NCBI GenBank assembly: GCA_963760375.1
Contig: CAVXCS010000005.1
Span: 62,001 to 126,000 of the forward strand
Direction of reading: 5' to 3'
DNA length: 64,000 bases
DNA from: Pelagihabitans sp963760375
Lineage (GTDB): Bacteria; Bacteroidota; Bacteroidia; Flavobacteriales; Flavobacteriaceae
In this document: one piece after another, positions 53,511-62,962 of the stretch
Layout: every line of letters begins with the position of its first letter
Numbering within the stretch: the first letter of the stretch is position 1
Notes under the pieces: generated by a model
Seen by the model: only the letters and a program-made list of their open reading frames with translations
Database searches by the model: none
Told to the model about the DNA's origin: nothing
Made by a program: the position numbers and the translations under genes

Positions 53511-55187
53511 TTATTTGGCTTTTTTTCCTCTTGGGGTTTTGTTCTTCGTCTTGGACTTTGAGCCTACCCTAGACATGGCGCATCGGAAGCCGATGTAATC
53601 GGTAGCCATGTACTGTGGCAGGTACCTGCGCTGTGCGGGATCAAGCCAGTAGGCACGGTCTCTCCAAGAGCCTCCTTTGAACACCCTTACCTCATCGTTG
53701 ATCAGGGTGGTTCTGTTGTTGGACGTATCGTACTGTCTCGTTAAATGGCCCAATGAATCCCGCTCCACCTTATGTTTTGGGGAATCGTACATTTTTCTTG
53801 CATTGGGGTCATTTTCATCTTCTTCCTCACTGAATTTGTTGAAGAATCTCGATGAACCTGCATCGCCGTCCCTATAGCCCCTATTGTCACTGGATGAGAA
53901 GTTCGTTCTTAAATAGGTTTCGTTCTCGTCGACGGGCACCATTTTAATTTCACCAGGAAGGTTCAATGCCACCACTTTTCCGTTGGGCAAGGTGTCGAAT
54001 ACAACCGAATCCCTTAAGATGGTCACCTTACCATCTTCCCCAATGGCGGTTTTCATATAAATATTTCCCCTGAAATAGTTGAAATCGCTTATTTCATCAT
54101 CTACGATGGGGCGATACACATCGGCAACCCATTCGGCCACGTTACCGGCCATATCATAAAGTCCTAAATCGTTGGGCTTGTACGACATTACTTCCGCCGT
54201 GATATCGGCACCGTCATCAGACCATCCTGCAATTCCGCCATAATCCCCTTTTCCTTGTTTGAAATTGGCCAATTGGTCGCCTCGGCCCACACGCTGTCCG
54301 TTTCGGGTATATTCCCCATCCCATGGGTATTTTTTCCTTCCCCTATAATTGTTGTATTCCCTTGTGCCTTGATTTGCCTGTGCGGCATATTCCCATTCGG
54401 TTTCCGTTGGAAGTCTGTACTCGGGCATGATGACACCACTGCTGCGCTTGGCAAAGGTGTTCACACTGTCTTTTTTCTTCTTGCCCTGAAGCGAATCGAT
54501 TTGTCCGTTGTACACCGATTCAGGACGGTTAAGATAAGCTTCCGTACTGAAGGTGCCCTGCACCTCTCCTGTTGCCGCTTTGTATTTGGCATCTTCGGAA
54601 AGATAGCCTTCCCGTTCCAGCATAATTTCATTCACCCTATCGGTACGCCATTCCGCAAATTGGGTAGCCTGTATCCAATTGACGCCAACCACCGGATATT
54701 CTGCATATGCCGGATGTCGGAGGTAATTGTTGGTCATGGTCTCATTGAAGCCCAAACGGTTTCTCCAAACCAAGGTATCGGGCAAAGCGCCGGTATAGAT
54801 ATTCGTATACATGGGGTTTTCTGGGGGGTAAACACTTTTTAGATAATCCAGATACTCCAAATACATCACATTGGTCACCTCAGTTTCGTCCATATAAAAA
54901 GATTGCACGTGCTGTGAGGTCGGGGTATTGTTCCAATCGCGCATCACATCATCCTGCACCATACCTTTTGTAAACGTACCGCCTTCAACAAATACGAGAC
55001 CTGGAGCGGTTTCCTGCTCCTTGAAATCCGTATTGAATTGAAAGCCTCCGTCTTTTGAATTGATTTTCCAACCGGTGGCCCTGGAAACATCTTTGGAGGA
55101 GGATCCAGATTTTTTACAACTGGTTACCATAGATCCAGACGCGATCACCGTAATGGAAAGTACAACTTTGATAAACTGTTTTTTCAT
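53511..55187 (-). CDS. gldJ: Gliding motility lipoprotein GldJ
   Basis: A 558-residue lipoprotein (signal MKKQFIKVVLSITVIASGSM, lipobox with Cys24 in VTSCKK) with an FGE-sulfatase/SUMF1-like domain: PGLVFVEGGTFTKGMVQDDV, VQSFYMDETEVTNVMYLEYL, YPVVGVNWIQATQFAEWRTD, YRLPTETEWEYAAQANQG, LGLYDMAGNVAEWVADVYRP, and VFKGGSWRDRAYWLDPAQRR near the C-terminus with GFRCAMS. This matches GldJ, which is needed for gliding motility and stability of the type IX secretion apparatus in flavobacteria. The lysine-rich end is typical. It is divergent from porV, which acts in the same secretion system. Confidence 0.94.
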   Translation of the reverse strand: MKKQFIKVVLSITVIASGSMVTSCKKSGSSSKDVSRATGWKINSKDGGFQFNTDFKEQETAPGLVFVEGGTFTKGMVQDDVMRDWNNTPTSQHVQSFYMDETEVTNVMYLEYLDYLKSVYPPENPMYTNIYTGALPDTLVWRNRLGFNETMTNNYLRHPAYAEYPVVGVNWIQATQFAEWRTDRVNEIMLEREGYLSEDAKYKAATGEVQGTFSTEAYLNRPESVYNGQIDSLQGKKKKDSVNTFAKRSSGVIMPEYRLPTETEWEYAAQANQGTREYNNYRGRKKYPWDGEYTRNGQRVGRGDQLANFKQGKGDYGGIAGWSDDGADITAEVMSYKPNDLGLYDMAGNVAEWVADVYRPIVDDEISDFNYFRGNIYMKTAIGEDGKVTILRDSVVFDTLPNGKVVALNLPGEIKMVPVDENETYLRTNFSSSDNRGYRDGDAGSSRFFNKFSEEEDENDPNARKMYDSPKHKVERDSLGHLTRQYDTSNNRTTLINDEVRVFKGGSWRDRAYWLDPAQRRYLPQYMATDYIGFRCAMSRVGSKSKTKNKTPRGKKAK

Positions 55188-55590
55188 AATTAGGACTTGA
55201 GTTCAAATGCTCGAACGACAAATAGGGGTTGTTCGAAATTGTATTTTAATTGATTTTTAATCTCGCTTTCGGCTTATAAAACGATGTTTTGGTCATTATA
55301 TTTTACCATCTAAAAAAAAATAGGTTCCAAATCACAATTGGTATTGATGGGCACCGTCAAGCGTATATATTTCCATAACGGCATAAAGGGGTTAATATTA
55401 TAGGATAAATGGTTTTCTTTCGTATTGGGGGAGCCATTGAATATCCATTGACCGAACCGCAATAAAATATGGTGGGCCAAAAATCTTTTTCGAACCACAA
55501 AAAGTACCGTTTAACTTAAAAATAGTGAAGTTCGTATATAAGATATTTCCAAAATGCCCGTTAACCAAGTATTATGATTATTTTTATTTT
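55188..55590. other. Intergenic region between gldJ and porV
   Basis: About 400 bp of A/T-rich DNA between divergent genes, 458 bp in all up to porV. porU, which lies between gldJ and porV in well-known flavobacterial genomes, is not here, and no open frame or short conserved segment suggests its remnant. It holds the porV promoter at its right end. Confidence 0.5.
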
Positions 55591-55620
55591 TTGGAATTGA
55601 ACACATTCCATTTACTTTTG
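55591..55620 (+). promoter_or_regulatory. porV promoter
   Basis: TTG (55591-55593), 19 bp, TACTTTTG (55613-55620), 25 bp before the porV ATG. Both boxes and the spacer match the Bacteroidetes consensus. Confidence 0.7.
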
Positions 55621-55645
55621 AACAACTAAACTTAGCTAGGAACGA

Positions 55646-56794
55646 ATGAAAAAATTAGCGATACTAACACTATTGGCTCTCACCTGTAATTTGTCGGCCC
55701 AGGACAACAACAGGGTAATTACAACCGCTGTACCATTTTTGACCATTGCTGCCGACGCAAGAGCGGCCGGGATGGGCGATATGGGCGTCGCAACTTCTAC
55801 CGATGCCTATTCACAGCAATGGAACCCGGCAAAATTTGCTTTTGCAGATCGTAAAATGGGCGTTGGATTGGGGTATACCCCATATTTGGAGAGTGTTATT
55901 AAGGATATTGGATTATTGAGCGGAAGCTATTTCAACAAAATCAACGATCAAAGTGCGTTCGCCTTGAGCCTTCGGTACTTTACCTTGGGTGAAATCGAAT
56001 TGCGACAGACCATCAATGAAGTGGGAACAACCGTAAAGCCGAATGAGCTGGCTTTCGATGGTTCTTATTCGTTAAAATTAAGTCCGACATTTTCCATGGC
56101 GGTTGCCGGAAGGTACATCCGTTCGAACCTTAGGCTACCCCAGGCCGAAAATGCCGATTCACAGGCTGCGAGTTCCTTTGCGGTCGATGTGGCCGGTTAT
56201 TATCGCTCAAGGGAAATCGCCTACAATAGTTTTGATGGCCGTTGGAGAGGTGGATTCAATATTTCCAATTTGGGAGGAAAAGTACAATACGATCAAGGAG
56301 GGCAGGAAAACTTCCTACCTACCAATTTAAGGTTTGGGGGCGGTTTTGATATGATTTTGGACCTTGACAATAAAATAGCATTTACCACTGAGTTCAATAA
56401 ACTGTTGGTTCCGACTCCCAAAGATTTCAATGGCGATGGCGTTATCGACGCATCAGACAATGACGAATACCAGAGCATCGGCTTTTTTGAAGGCGTTTTT
56501 AAATCATTTGGGGATGCCCCCGATGGCTTCGGTGAAGAATTGAAGGAGTTTACATGGGCATTGGGTGCAGAATATACCTATCAAGATTCCTTTATGGTAA
56601 GAACCGGCTATTTCAACGAAAGTGTCGATAAGGGTGCCCGAAAGTTCTTTTCATTGGGCGCCGGATTCAAGTTCAATATCGTACAGATCGATCTTTCGTA
56701 TCTGTTCTCAACCTCTCAGATCAAGAACCCACTCGAGAATTCCCTGCGTTTTTCACTTGCCTTCAACATAGGTGAGGAAATGTTGAACGACTAG
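55646..56794 (+). CDS. porV: Type IX secretion system outer-membrane protein PorV
   Basis: A 382-residue outer-membrane beta-barrel. Signal peptide MKKLAILTLLALTCNLSAQ, then TTAVPFLTIAADARAAGMGD, VATSTDAYSQQWNPAKFAF and VGLGYTPYL, the typical start of PorV (LptO). Further strands include AFALSLRYFTLGEIELRQTI, YSLKLSPTFSMAVAGRYI and the closing NSLRFSLAFNIGEEML. PorV shuttles cargo carrying C-terminal signals and works with the PorU sortase to anchor it. The order porV-cdd-pdhA-pdhC is a familiar flavobacterial arrangement. A terminator follows, so porV is transcribed alone. Confidence 0.94.
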   Translation: MKKLAILTLLALTCNLSAQDNNRVITTAVPFLTIAADARAAGMGDMGVATSTDAYSQQWNPAKFAFADRKMGVGLGYTPYLESVIKDIGLLSGSYFNKINDQSAFALSLRYFTLGEIELRQTINEVGTTVKPNELAFDGSYSLKLSPTFSMAVAGRYIRSNLRLPQAENADSQAASSFAVDVAGYYRSREIAYNSFDGRWRGGFNISNLGGKVQYDQGGQENFLPTNLRFGGGFDMILDLDNKIAFTTEFNKLLVPTPKDFNGDGVIDASDNDEYQSIGFFEGVFKSFGDAPDGFGEELKEFTWALGAEYTYQDSFMVRTGYFNESVDKGARKFFSLGAGFKFNIVQIDLSYLFSTSQIKNPLENSLRFSLAFNIGEEMLND

Positions 56795-56820
56795 AAGCAT
56801 TCTCGCATTTTATAATTTTA

Positions 56821-56857
56821 AATAAAACCCGCTTTTGAGCGGGTTTTATTATTTTTA
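56821..56857 (+). terminator. Terminator of porV
   Basis: AATAAAACCCGC pairs with GCGGGTTTTATT around a TTTTGA loop and is followed by further T; 26 bp behind the porV stop. Confidence 0.85.
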
Positions 56858-56883
56858 GTCTAATTTCAACCTCACTGGTTTTT

Positions 56884-57375
56884 ATGCAAAAACAACGAAT
56901 CGCTTTTGATTTATGTGTGTTCGGCTCGATTTCCGAGCTCGGTAAGGAACACGGTGATTTAATGTTGTCGGCGGTTGCCGCGAGGAAAAATGCATATGCC
57001 CCCTATTCGAATTTCCAGGTAGGTGCGGCCGTACTGCTCGAAAATGGTGCAGTAGTTATCGGTAACAATCAGGAGAACGCTTGTTTCCCTTCTGGACTGT
57101 GTGCCGAACGGGTGGCCATATTTCAAGCCGGGGCGGCCTATCCGGGGGTAGTCATCAAAGCCATAGCCATTTCGGCCTCTTCAACCACACGATCACTAAA
57201 GATACCCGCCGCACCCTGTGGCAATTGTAGACAGTCTATCGCTGAATATGAGTTGAAACAGGCGCAACCGATAGCCATTCTGATGATGGGGGCCGAAGGC
57301 GATATATTTCAATGCGATGCTATAGGCGACCTGCTGCCACTGGCTTTTGGCAGCGCCTATTTAAAGGGGAAATAA
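56884..57375 (+). CDS. cdd: Cytidine deaminase
   Basis: A 163-residue enzyme that deaminates cytidine and deoxycytidine in pyrimidine salvage. Zinc and catalytic motifs are present: SGLCAERVAIFQAG with C73 and E75, and PCGNCRQ with C112 and C115. The N-terminal RKNAYAPYSNFQVGAAVLL is typical. The length fits the homotetrameric small form. It starts 27 bp after the porV terminator, and pdhA follows with its own likely promoter. Confidence 0.95.
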   Translation: MQKQRIAFDLCVFGSISELGKEHGDLMLSAVAARKNAYAPYSNFQVGAAVLLENGAVVIGNNQENACFPSGLCAERVAIFQAGAAYPGVVIKAIAISASSTTRSLKIPAAPCGNCRQSIAEYELKQAQPIAILMMGAEGDIFQCDAIGDLLPLAFGSAYLKGK

Positions 57376-57480
57376 CCTTTGAACAAGGGTCTTTCATGGA
57401 ATCATTAGATCAGTTGGGGCGGTCTTTGTTTTTTCTCCAAACCTTTTACATCAATTTTTTTCCACTAATAATTTAATATG

Positions 57481-57488
57481 TATTTTTG
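57481..57488 (+). promoter_or_regulatory. Candidate -7 element of pdhA
   Basis: TATTTTTG matches the -7 consensus 74 bp upstream of pdhA. No TTG is present at -33. Confidence 0.4.
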
Positions 57489-57562
57489 TTTCTTGCAGTT
57501 CCGAGCCGGCGGCCGTCGGCAAATTGGCGGACGAATTTTTGGATTATCATAAAAAGCATTCG

Positions 57563-58561
57563 ATGGAGAAAATCACCAAGGAGGTGTACCTAAAGTGGTA
57601 CGAAGACATGTTGTTTTGGAGAAAGTTTGAAGACAAGCTCGCAGCGGTGTACATTCAACAAAAGGTCAGGGGATTTCTGCATCTTTATAATGGGCAAGAA
57701 GCTGTATTGGCCGGTGCCCTGCATGCCATGGACCTAACCAAAGACCGGATGATTACCGCTTACAGAAACCATGTGCAGCCCATAGGAATGGGTGTTGACC
57801 CAAGGCGGGTGATGGCCGAACTCTATGGCAAGGTAACAGGTACTTCAAAAGGTATGGGCGGTTCCATGCATATTTTTTCCAAAGAACATCGTTTTCATGG
57901 CGGTCACGGTATCGTTGGAGGGCAAATTCCCCTAGGAGCCGGTATGGCTTTCGGTGACAAATATTTCGGAAGGGACAATGTGACCATTTGTTGTATGGGC
58001 GATGGGGCAGTGAGGCAGGGTTCCCTGCACGAAACCTTCAATCTGGCCATGCTGTGGCAACTCCCGGTTGTTTTTGTTTGTGAAAACAATGGCTATGCAA
58101 TGGGTACCTCGGTAGCCAGAACATCCTTCTCCACGGAAATCTGGAAACTGGGCCTTGGATATGAAATGCCATGCGGACCTGTTGACGGTATGGATCCCGT
58201 GGCCGTGGCCAAGGAAATGAGCAAGGCCATTGAACGGGCCAGAAGCGGAGGGGGTCCTACTTTCTTGGAGATGAAAACCTATAGGTACAGGGGCCATTCG
58301 ATGTCGGATGCCCAACATTACAGGACAAAGGAAGAAGTGGAGGAATATAAAAAAATCGACCCGATAACCCAGGTTTTGGACGTTATCAAAGAAAATAAGT
58401 ACGCTACCGACGAAGAGATCAAGGCCATTGATAAAAGGGTTAAAAGCTTGGTCGTGGAGTGCGAAAAGTTCGCAGATGAATCGGCTTACCCACCCATACA
58501 ACAGTTGTATGATATGGTATACGAACAGGAAAATTTTCCTTTTGTACAAAATAAACTATAA
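57563..58561 (+). CDS. pdhA: Pyruvate dehydrogenase E1 component, alpha subunit
   Basis: The protein has 332 residues from the ATG at 57563 (MEKITKEVYLKWYEDMLFWR); a TTG 39 bp upstream is less likely. It carries the thiamine-diphosphate motif CCMGDGAVRQGSLHETFNLA with NN in FVCENNGYAMGTSV, and the phosphorylation-loop-like TYRYRGHSMSDAQHYR. The E1 alpha subunit, with a separate beta subunit, decarboxylates pyruvate and passes the acetyl group to the E2 lipoyl domain. E2 follows after 4 bp, while E1 beta and E3 are not in the window. Confidence 0.95.
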   Translation: MEKITKEVYLKWYEDMLFWRKFEDKLAAVYIQQKVRGFLHLYNGQEAVLAGALHAMDLTKDRMITAYRNHVQPIGMGVDPRRVMAELYGKVTGTSKGMGGSMHIFSKEHRFHGGHGIVGGQIPLGAGMAFGDKYFGRDNVTICCMGDGAVRQGSLHETFNLAMLWQLPVVFVCENNGYAMGTSVARTSFSTEIWKLGLGYEMPCGPVDGMDPVAVAKEMSKAIERARSGGGPTFLEMKTYRYRGHSMSDAQHYRTKEEVEEYKKIDPITQVLDVIKENKYATDEEIKAIDKRVKSLVVECEKFADESAYPPIQQLYDMVYEQENFPFVQNKL

Positions 58562-58565
58562 GTAG

Positions 58566-60230
58566 ATGGCAGAAGTAATAAACATGCCCCGTTTGAGCGA
58601 CACCATGGAGGAAGGCACGGTTGCCAAATGGTTGAAGAAAGTCGGCGATAAGGTGAAAGAGGGCGATATCTTGGCAGAAATCGAGACCGATAAGGCCACC
58701 ATGGAATTTGAGTCGTTCCATGAAGGAACCTTATTGTATATAGGCATTGCTGAAGGCGATGGGGCACCTGTTGATACACTTTTGGCCATCATAGGCGAAG
58801 AGGGCGAGGATATTTCCGGATTGTTGAATGGGAGTGCTGCTAAACCTGAGGCCGCATCGGCGTCGACCAAGCCTGCTGCTGATAAAAAGGAAGACGAACC
58901 AAAACAGGCTGCCGTCGCAGAAAAATCAACCCAGGCTTCCACAGAAATCCCCAAGGGGGTGGAAATCATAAAAATGCCCCGTTTGAGCGATACCATGGAA
59001 GAAGGCACGGTGGCCACATGGTTAAAAAAAGTAGGGGATACCGTTGAGGAAGGCGATATTTTGGCCGAAATAGAGACCGATAAGGCTACCATGGAGTTCG
59101 AATCGTTCTATTCCGGCACGCTTTTATATATCGGTATCCAAGAGGGCGGTACCGCCCCGGTAGACACGGTCCTTGCGGTCATTGGTCCAAAAGGCACCGA
59201 TGTTGATGCGGTGTTGAAAGCGAAACCGGCATCCGATAAGGTGGCCGATTCGGCCCCACAACAGGAAACCGTGGCTCCTGCAGCGGAATCCACCCAAGCA
59301 ACAAAGATCGTTGCCGATGGCAAGCGTATATTCGCTTCTCCCTTGGCCAAAAAAATAGCATCCGATAAGGGAATCAATTTAGCGGAGGTCACGGGTTCCG
59401 GAGATCACGGCCGGATTGTAAAAAAGGATGTGGAAAATTTCAGCCCCGCACAGCAACCTTCAACCCAAGCAGCGGCCCAAAAAACAGCCGAACCGGCCGG
59501 TTCACCTAAGGCCGGTGCTCCGGCACCGGTGAACCTGCCCGTTGGGACAGAAGGAAGTGAAGAGGTGAAAAACTCCCAAATGCGCAAAACAATTGCCAAG
59601 CGCCTGGCGGAGTCGAAATTCACCGCTCCCCATTATTATCTGATGATCGAGGTTGATATGGACAATGCCATAACTTCTAGGGAGCAGATCAACAGCTTGC
59701 CCGATACCAAGGTCTCTTTTAATGATATGGTGGTTAAGGCCTGTGCCATGGCGCTAAAAAAGCACCCACAGGTGAATACCAGTTGGAACGGGGATACCAC
59801 CCGTTATAACCAACACATACATGTAGGCGTAGCAGTAGCGGTGGAAGATGGTTTGGTCGTGCCCGTGCTCCGATTTACAGATCAAATGACGTTGACACAG
59901 ATTGGCGCCTCGGTGAAGGACCTCGCAGGAAGGGCAAGAAACAAAAAGCTTACCCCCAATGAAATGGAGGGCAGCACATTTACGGTTTCCAACTTGGGCA
60001 TGTTCGGTATCTTGGAGTTTACCTCCATCATCAATCAGCCCAATTCGGCCATTCTTTCGGTGGGTGCCATCGTGGAAAGACCGGTCGTTAAAAACGGTCA
60101 GATCGCAGTGGGCAATACCATGAAATTATCCTTGGCCTGCGATCACCGTACGGTCGATGGTGCAACGGGCGCCCAGTTCCTGCAAACCCTAAGGGCCTAT
60201 TTGGAAAACCCGGTGACGATGCTGGCCTAG
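58566..60230 (+). CDS. pdhC: Pyruvate dehydrogenase E2 component (dihydrolipoamide acetyltransferase)
   Basis: A 554-residue core subunit with two lipoyl domains (residues 1-80 and 131-210), each with the lipoyl lysine in EIETDKATMEFES (K43 and K173). Ala/Pro/Lys-rich linkers, a peripheral-subunit-binding domain (FASPLAKKIASDKGINLAEV to DVENF, about 255-295) and the acyltransferase domain (VEVDMDNAITSREQ, ending in ACDHRTVDGATGAQFLQTL with the catalytic His) follow. The two lipoyl coding segments are close DNA repeats, evidence of internal duplication. It acts with PdhA, PdhB and Lpd. Confidence 0.96.
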   Translation: MAEVINMPRLSDTMEEGTVAKWLKKVGDKVKEGDILAEIETDKATMEFESFHEGTLLYIGIAEGDGAPVDTLLAIIGEEGEDISGLLNGSAAKPEAASASTKPAADKKEDEPKQAAVAEKSTQASTEIPKGVEIIKMPRLSDTMEEGTVATWLKKVGDTVEEGDILAEIETDKATMEFESFYSGTLLYIGIQEGGTAPVDTVLAVIGPKGTDVDAVLKAKPASDKVADSAPQQETVAPAAESTQATKIVADGKRIFASPLAKKIASDKGINLAEVTGSGDHGRIVKKDVENFSPAQQPSTQAAAQKTAEPAGSPKAGAPAPVNLPVGTEGSEEVKNSQMRKTIAKRLAESKFTAPHYYLMIEVDMDNAITSREQINSLPDTKVSFNDMVVKACAMALKKHPQVNTSWNGDTTRYNQHIHVGVAVAVEDGLVVPVLRFTDQMTLTQIGASVKDLAGRARNKKLTPNEMEGSTFTVSNLGMFGILEFTSIINQPNSAILSVGAIVERPVVKNGQIAVGNTMKLSLACDHRTVDGATGAQFLQTLRAYLENPVTMLA

Positions 60231-60303
60231 GGGTAGTAACGCTACCCAAAAATCAAATAATTTTGATAAGCAGTTTACAAAATCATATTTCGAACGAACA
60301 AAA

Positions 60304-60337
60304 AGAAGCATTCCAATATCATTGGGATGCTTTTTTA
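60304..60337 (+). terminator. Terminator of pdhA-pdhC
   Basis: AAGCATTCCAAT pairs with ATTGGGATGCTT around a 3-base loop (one G-U pair), followed by T-run; 74 bp behind the pdhC stop and upstream of the peptidase gene. Confidence 0.85.
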
Positions 60338-60361
60338 TAGGGAACAACTTGATATAGGACA

Positions 60362-61420
60362 ATGAAAAAATTCGGACAGCTATTATTGACAATGGTTTTT
60401 CTGGGGTGCGGAACCTCACATATCACTAAAAATTCCGCTCCAATAGGTACCACGGGCCCAGATGGGGTAAAGGGAAGTGTCGTCTTGGTCGGGGATTCCC
60501 CAAAAACGAAAACTGCCGATGGCGAACCGATCAAGGGGGAACCCAAGCACGTTGATTTTTCAAGTCACGGGGAAATCGCAAGAATTATGGACTTTCTCGC
60601 TTCCGATTCGCTGCAGGGTCGCGATGCGGGCAGTGCGGGAATCGATATGGCGGCTGATTTTATAGAGGACATCTTTAGGAAAAACGATGTGAAGCCCTAT
60701 TTTATAAGTTATCGCGATACCCTTTCCAATTTTGAAAAACCAGCCTTTAATATGGTGGGCATGGTTGAGGGCAATGATCCCACCCTCAAGAACGAGTTCA
60801 TCATCTTGGGGGCCCATTATGATCATATCGGATTGATCGATCCCGAAAACAACGATTCCATTGCCAACGGGGCCAACGATAACGCATCGGGCAGTACCGT
60901 GGTATTGGAGTTGGCAAGGTACTTTGGCAAGGCCAGGACGAACAAGAGGAGTATGATTTTCGCCCTTTTTAGCGCTGAGGAAAAGGGACTTTTGGGCTCT
61001 GAACATTTGGCGGGGAAATTAAAGGCCCAAAACCTAGATCTGTATGCCATGCTGAATTTTGAGATGGTTGGGGTACCTTTGGTCGACAAAGACTATTTGA
61101 TGTACCTTACGGGCTATGAACTGTCTAATTTGGCAATGGTGAGCAACGGCTATGCTAAGGAAAATCTTGCCGGTTTCTTGCCAAAGGCAAAAGAATTCGA
61201 ACTTTTTAAAAGATCGGACAATTACCCTTTCCACAATTTATTCAATGTGCCTTCCCAGACCTACAGCACCTTTGATTTTACCAATTTCGATTACTACCAT
61301 CGGGTAGATGATGAAGCTTCCTTGATGGATTTTGACCATATGGCGAAGGTGGTGAACAAGATCATACCCGTCATCGAAGGCATCGCAAACGCACCTGTTA
61401 AGGAAATCAAATATAATTAA
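60362..61420 (+). CDS. M28 family zinc aminopeptidase-like lipoprotein
   Basis: A 352-residue peptidase. Signal MKKFGQLLLTMVFLGCGTS gives a lipoprotein (Cys16). The metal sites typical of M28 are visible: ILGAHYDHIG, NGANDNASGSTVVLELA with the bridging Asp, FSAEEKGLLGSEHLAG with the Glu pair, NFEMVG, and DYYHRVDDEASLMDF with the distal His. The enzyme probably trims peptides in the periplasm or at the outer membrane. It starts 24 bp after the pdh terminator; the SDR gene overlaps its stop by one base and is coupled to it. Confidence 0.9.
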   Translation: MKKFGQLLLTMVFLGCGTSHITKNSAPIGTTGPDGVKGSVVLVGDSPKTKTADGEPIKGEPKHVDFSSHGEIARIMDFLASDSLQGRDAGSAGIDMAADFIEDIFRKNDVKPYFISYRDTLSNFEKPAFNMVGMVEGNDPTLKNEFIILGAHYDHIGLIDPENNDSIANGANDNASGSTVVLELARYFGKARTNKRSMIFALFSAEEKGLLGSEHLAGKLKAQNLDLYAMLNFEMVGVPLVDKDYLMYLTGYELSNLAMVSNGYAKENLAGFLPKAKEFELFKRSDNYPFHNLFNVPSQTYSTFDFTNFDYYHRVDDEASLMDFDHMAKVVNKIIPVIEGIANAPVKEIKYN

Positions 61421-62100
61421 TGGCAAATGTAATCATCACAGGCACCAGTAGGGGCATCGGTTTTGAATTGGCGAAGCGCTTTGCGGATGCGGGACATCAG
61501 GTGCTGGCACTCTCCCGAAATCAGGCCCCCATTGGAGATTTGAACCACAAAAACATCCATTTTTTTCCTTTTGATATTTCAAGGGAGGCCGATCTGAAAA
61601 GGCTAACAGATTTTGTGGATACCCATTGGAAGAGGGTCGATATTCTGATCAACAACGCGGGCAAATTGCTCAACCAACCTTTTCTTCAGACCAGCACGGA
61701 ATCATTTTTGGAGGTGTATAAGGTAAATGTTTTCGGAGTTGCCGCCGTCACACGAAGCGTGCTTCCAAAAATGGATAAAACAGGGCACGTCGTGACCATC
61801 AGCTCGATGGGAGGCGTGCAGGGCAGCCTAAAATTCCCTGGCCTTTCCGCTTATAGTTCAAGCAAAGGTGCCGTGATTACCCTTACCGAACTCTGGGCAG
61901 AGGAATTTAAGGAGCACGGTCCATCTTTCAATGTGCTGGCATTGGGGGCGGTACAGACAGAAATGCTGGAAGAAGCCTTCCCGGGATACCAGGCCTCCGT
62001 AACGGCCTCTGAAATGGCTGCTTATATCATGGATTTTGCACTGACCGGGCAACGACTGTACAATGGAAAACTACTGCAGGTCAGCAATACCACGCCTTGA
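61420..62100 (+). CDS. Short-chain dehydrogenase/reductase
   Basis: A 226-residue classical SDR. It has the cofactor motif ITGTSRGIGFELAKRFADAG, the NNAG motif, catalytic Ser in VVTISSMGG and YSSSKGAV (YxxxK). A specific substrate cannot be read. The ATG overlaps the peptidase stop by one base. NAD(P)H use is expected from the fold. Confidence 0.9.
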   Translation: MANVIITGTSRGIGFELAKRFADAGHQVLALSRNQAPIGDLNHKNIHFFPFDISREADLKRLTDFVDTHWKRVDILINNAGKLLNQPFLQTSTESFLEVYKVNVFGVAAVTRSVLPKMDKTGHVVTISSMGGVQGSLKFPGLSAYSSSKGAVITLTELWAEEFKEHGPSFNVLALGAVQTEMLEEAFPGYQASVTASEMAAYIMDFALTGQRLYNGKLLQVSNTTP

Positions 62101-62242
62101 TGTAAGGGCAGATCTTCAATGGTTGAAATTTGATCGAAACAAGGTATAAAGGTTGGGGCAAACCCAAATCATTTTGAAAGTTTTGTTGCTTTCATGCTGT
62201 TAGTCATGTCGTCGGCCATATAAAAGTTATATTTTTGTCTTG

Positions 62243-62839
62243 ATGCAGAATATCCTTCAAAAATACCTTCCGGAAAGATCGGTGGTGTCATGTTTGGCGT
62301 TGATACAACAACATGGGGTACATCTAAAGATCGTCAACGAACGGGTCACCAGGCACGGCGATTATCGAAAACTATTGGATGGCAAGCATCTCATCACAAT
62401 CAATGCGACAACGAACCAGTACCAATTTTTGATCACCTTGGTGCATGAGATTGCCCATTTGGTCGCTTTCGAAAAATATGGGAAGCGTATCAAGCCCCAT
62501 GGCGTTGAATGGAAATATACGTTTCAACATCTGATGCTCCCTTTTATCCGACCCGAGATCTTCCCGACCATATTGTTGCCCGTTTTAGCGAAACATTTCA
62601 GGAATCCACGGGCCAGTAGCGGGGTAGATACCCATTTATCATTGGCGCTGAAGCAGTTTGATGAAAATGAGGACAAAACCTATGTTTTCGAATTGCCCAT
62701 TGGGAGCGTATTTAGAATTTATAATGGAAAACTATATCGAAAAGGGAACAAACGAACCAAGCGATTTGAATGCATTGAAGTAGCCACGGGCAGGTTATAT
62801 CTGTTCCAGCCCAACGCCGAGGTGGAGGTCATTCGCTGA
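62243..62839 (+). CDS. SprT-like zinc-binding protein
   Basis: The protein has 198 residues from the ATG at 62243 (a preceding TTG would add one). It carries the metalloprotease-like HEIAH in ITLVHEIAHLVAFEKYGKRI with a downstream His in PHGVEWKYTF, as in SprT-like domains. The C-terminal half (YVFELPIGSVFRIYNGKLYR, KRFECIEVATGRLYLFQPN) forms a small basic beta domain. SprT-like proteins in eukaryotes clear DNA-protein crosslinks; the bacterial role is not known. A TATTTTTG stands only six bases before the ATG, perhaps indicating a very short leader. Confidence 0.85.
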   Translation: MQNILQKYLPERSVVSCLALIQQHGVHLKIVNERVTRHGDYRKLLDGKHLITINATTNQYQFLITLVHEIAHLVAFEKYGKRIKPHGVEWKYTFQHLMLPFIRPEIFPTILLPVLAKHFRNPRASSGVDTHLSLALKQFDENEDKTYVFELPIGSVFRIYNGKLYRKGNKRTKRFECIEVATGRLYLFQPNAEVEVIR

Positions 62840-62962
62840 ATTCTCGGGAATCATTGGAGCAAAACACCTTTAGCTTAGGATTTGTCCTATGTTTTGCGCA
62901 GAATGGTTTAATATTATACCTGAATTGAATCCGGTGCCAAATAGCTTAAACGAGACCATGAC

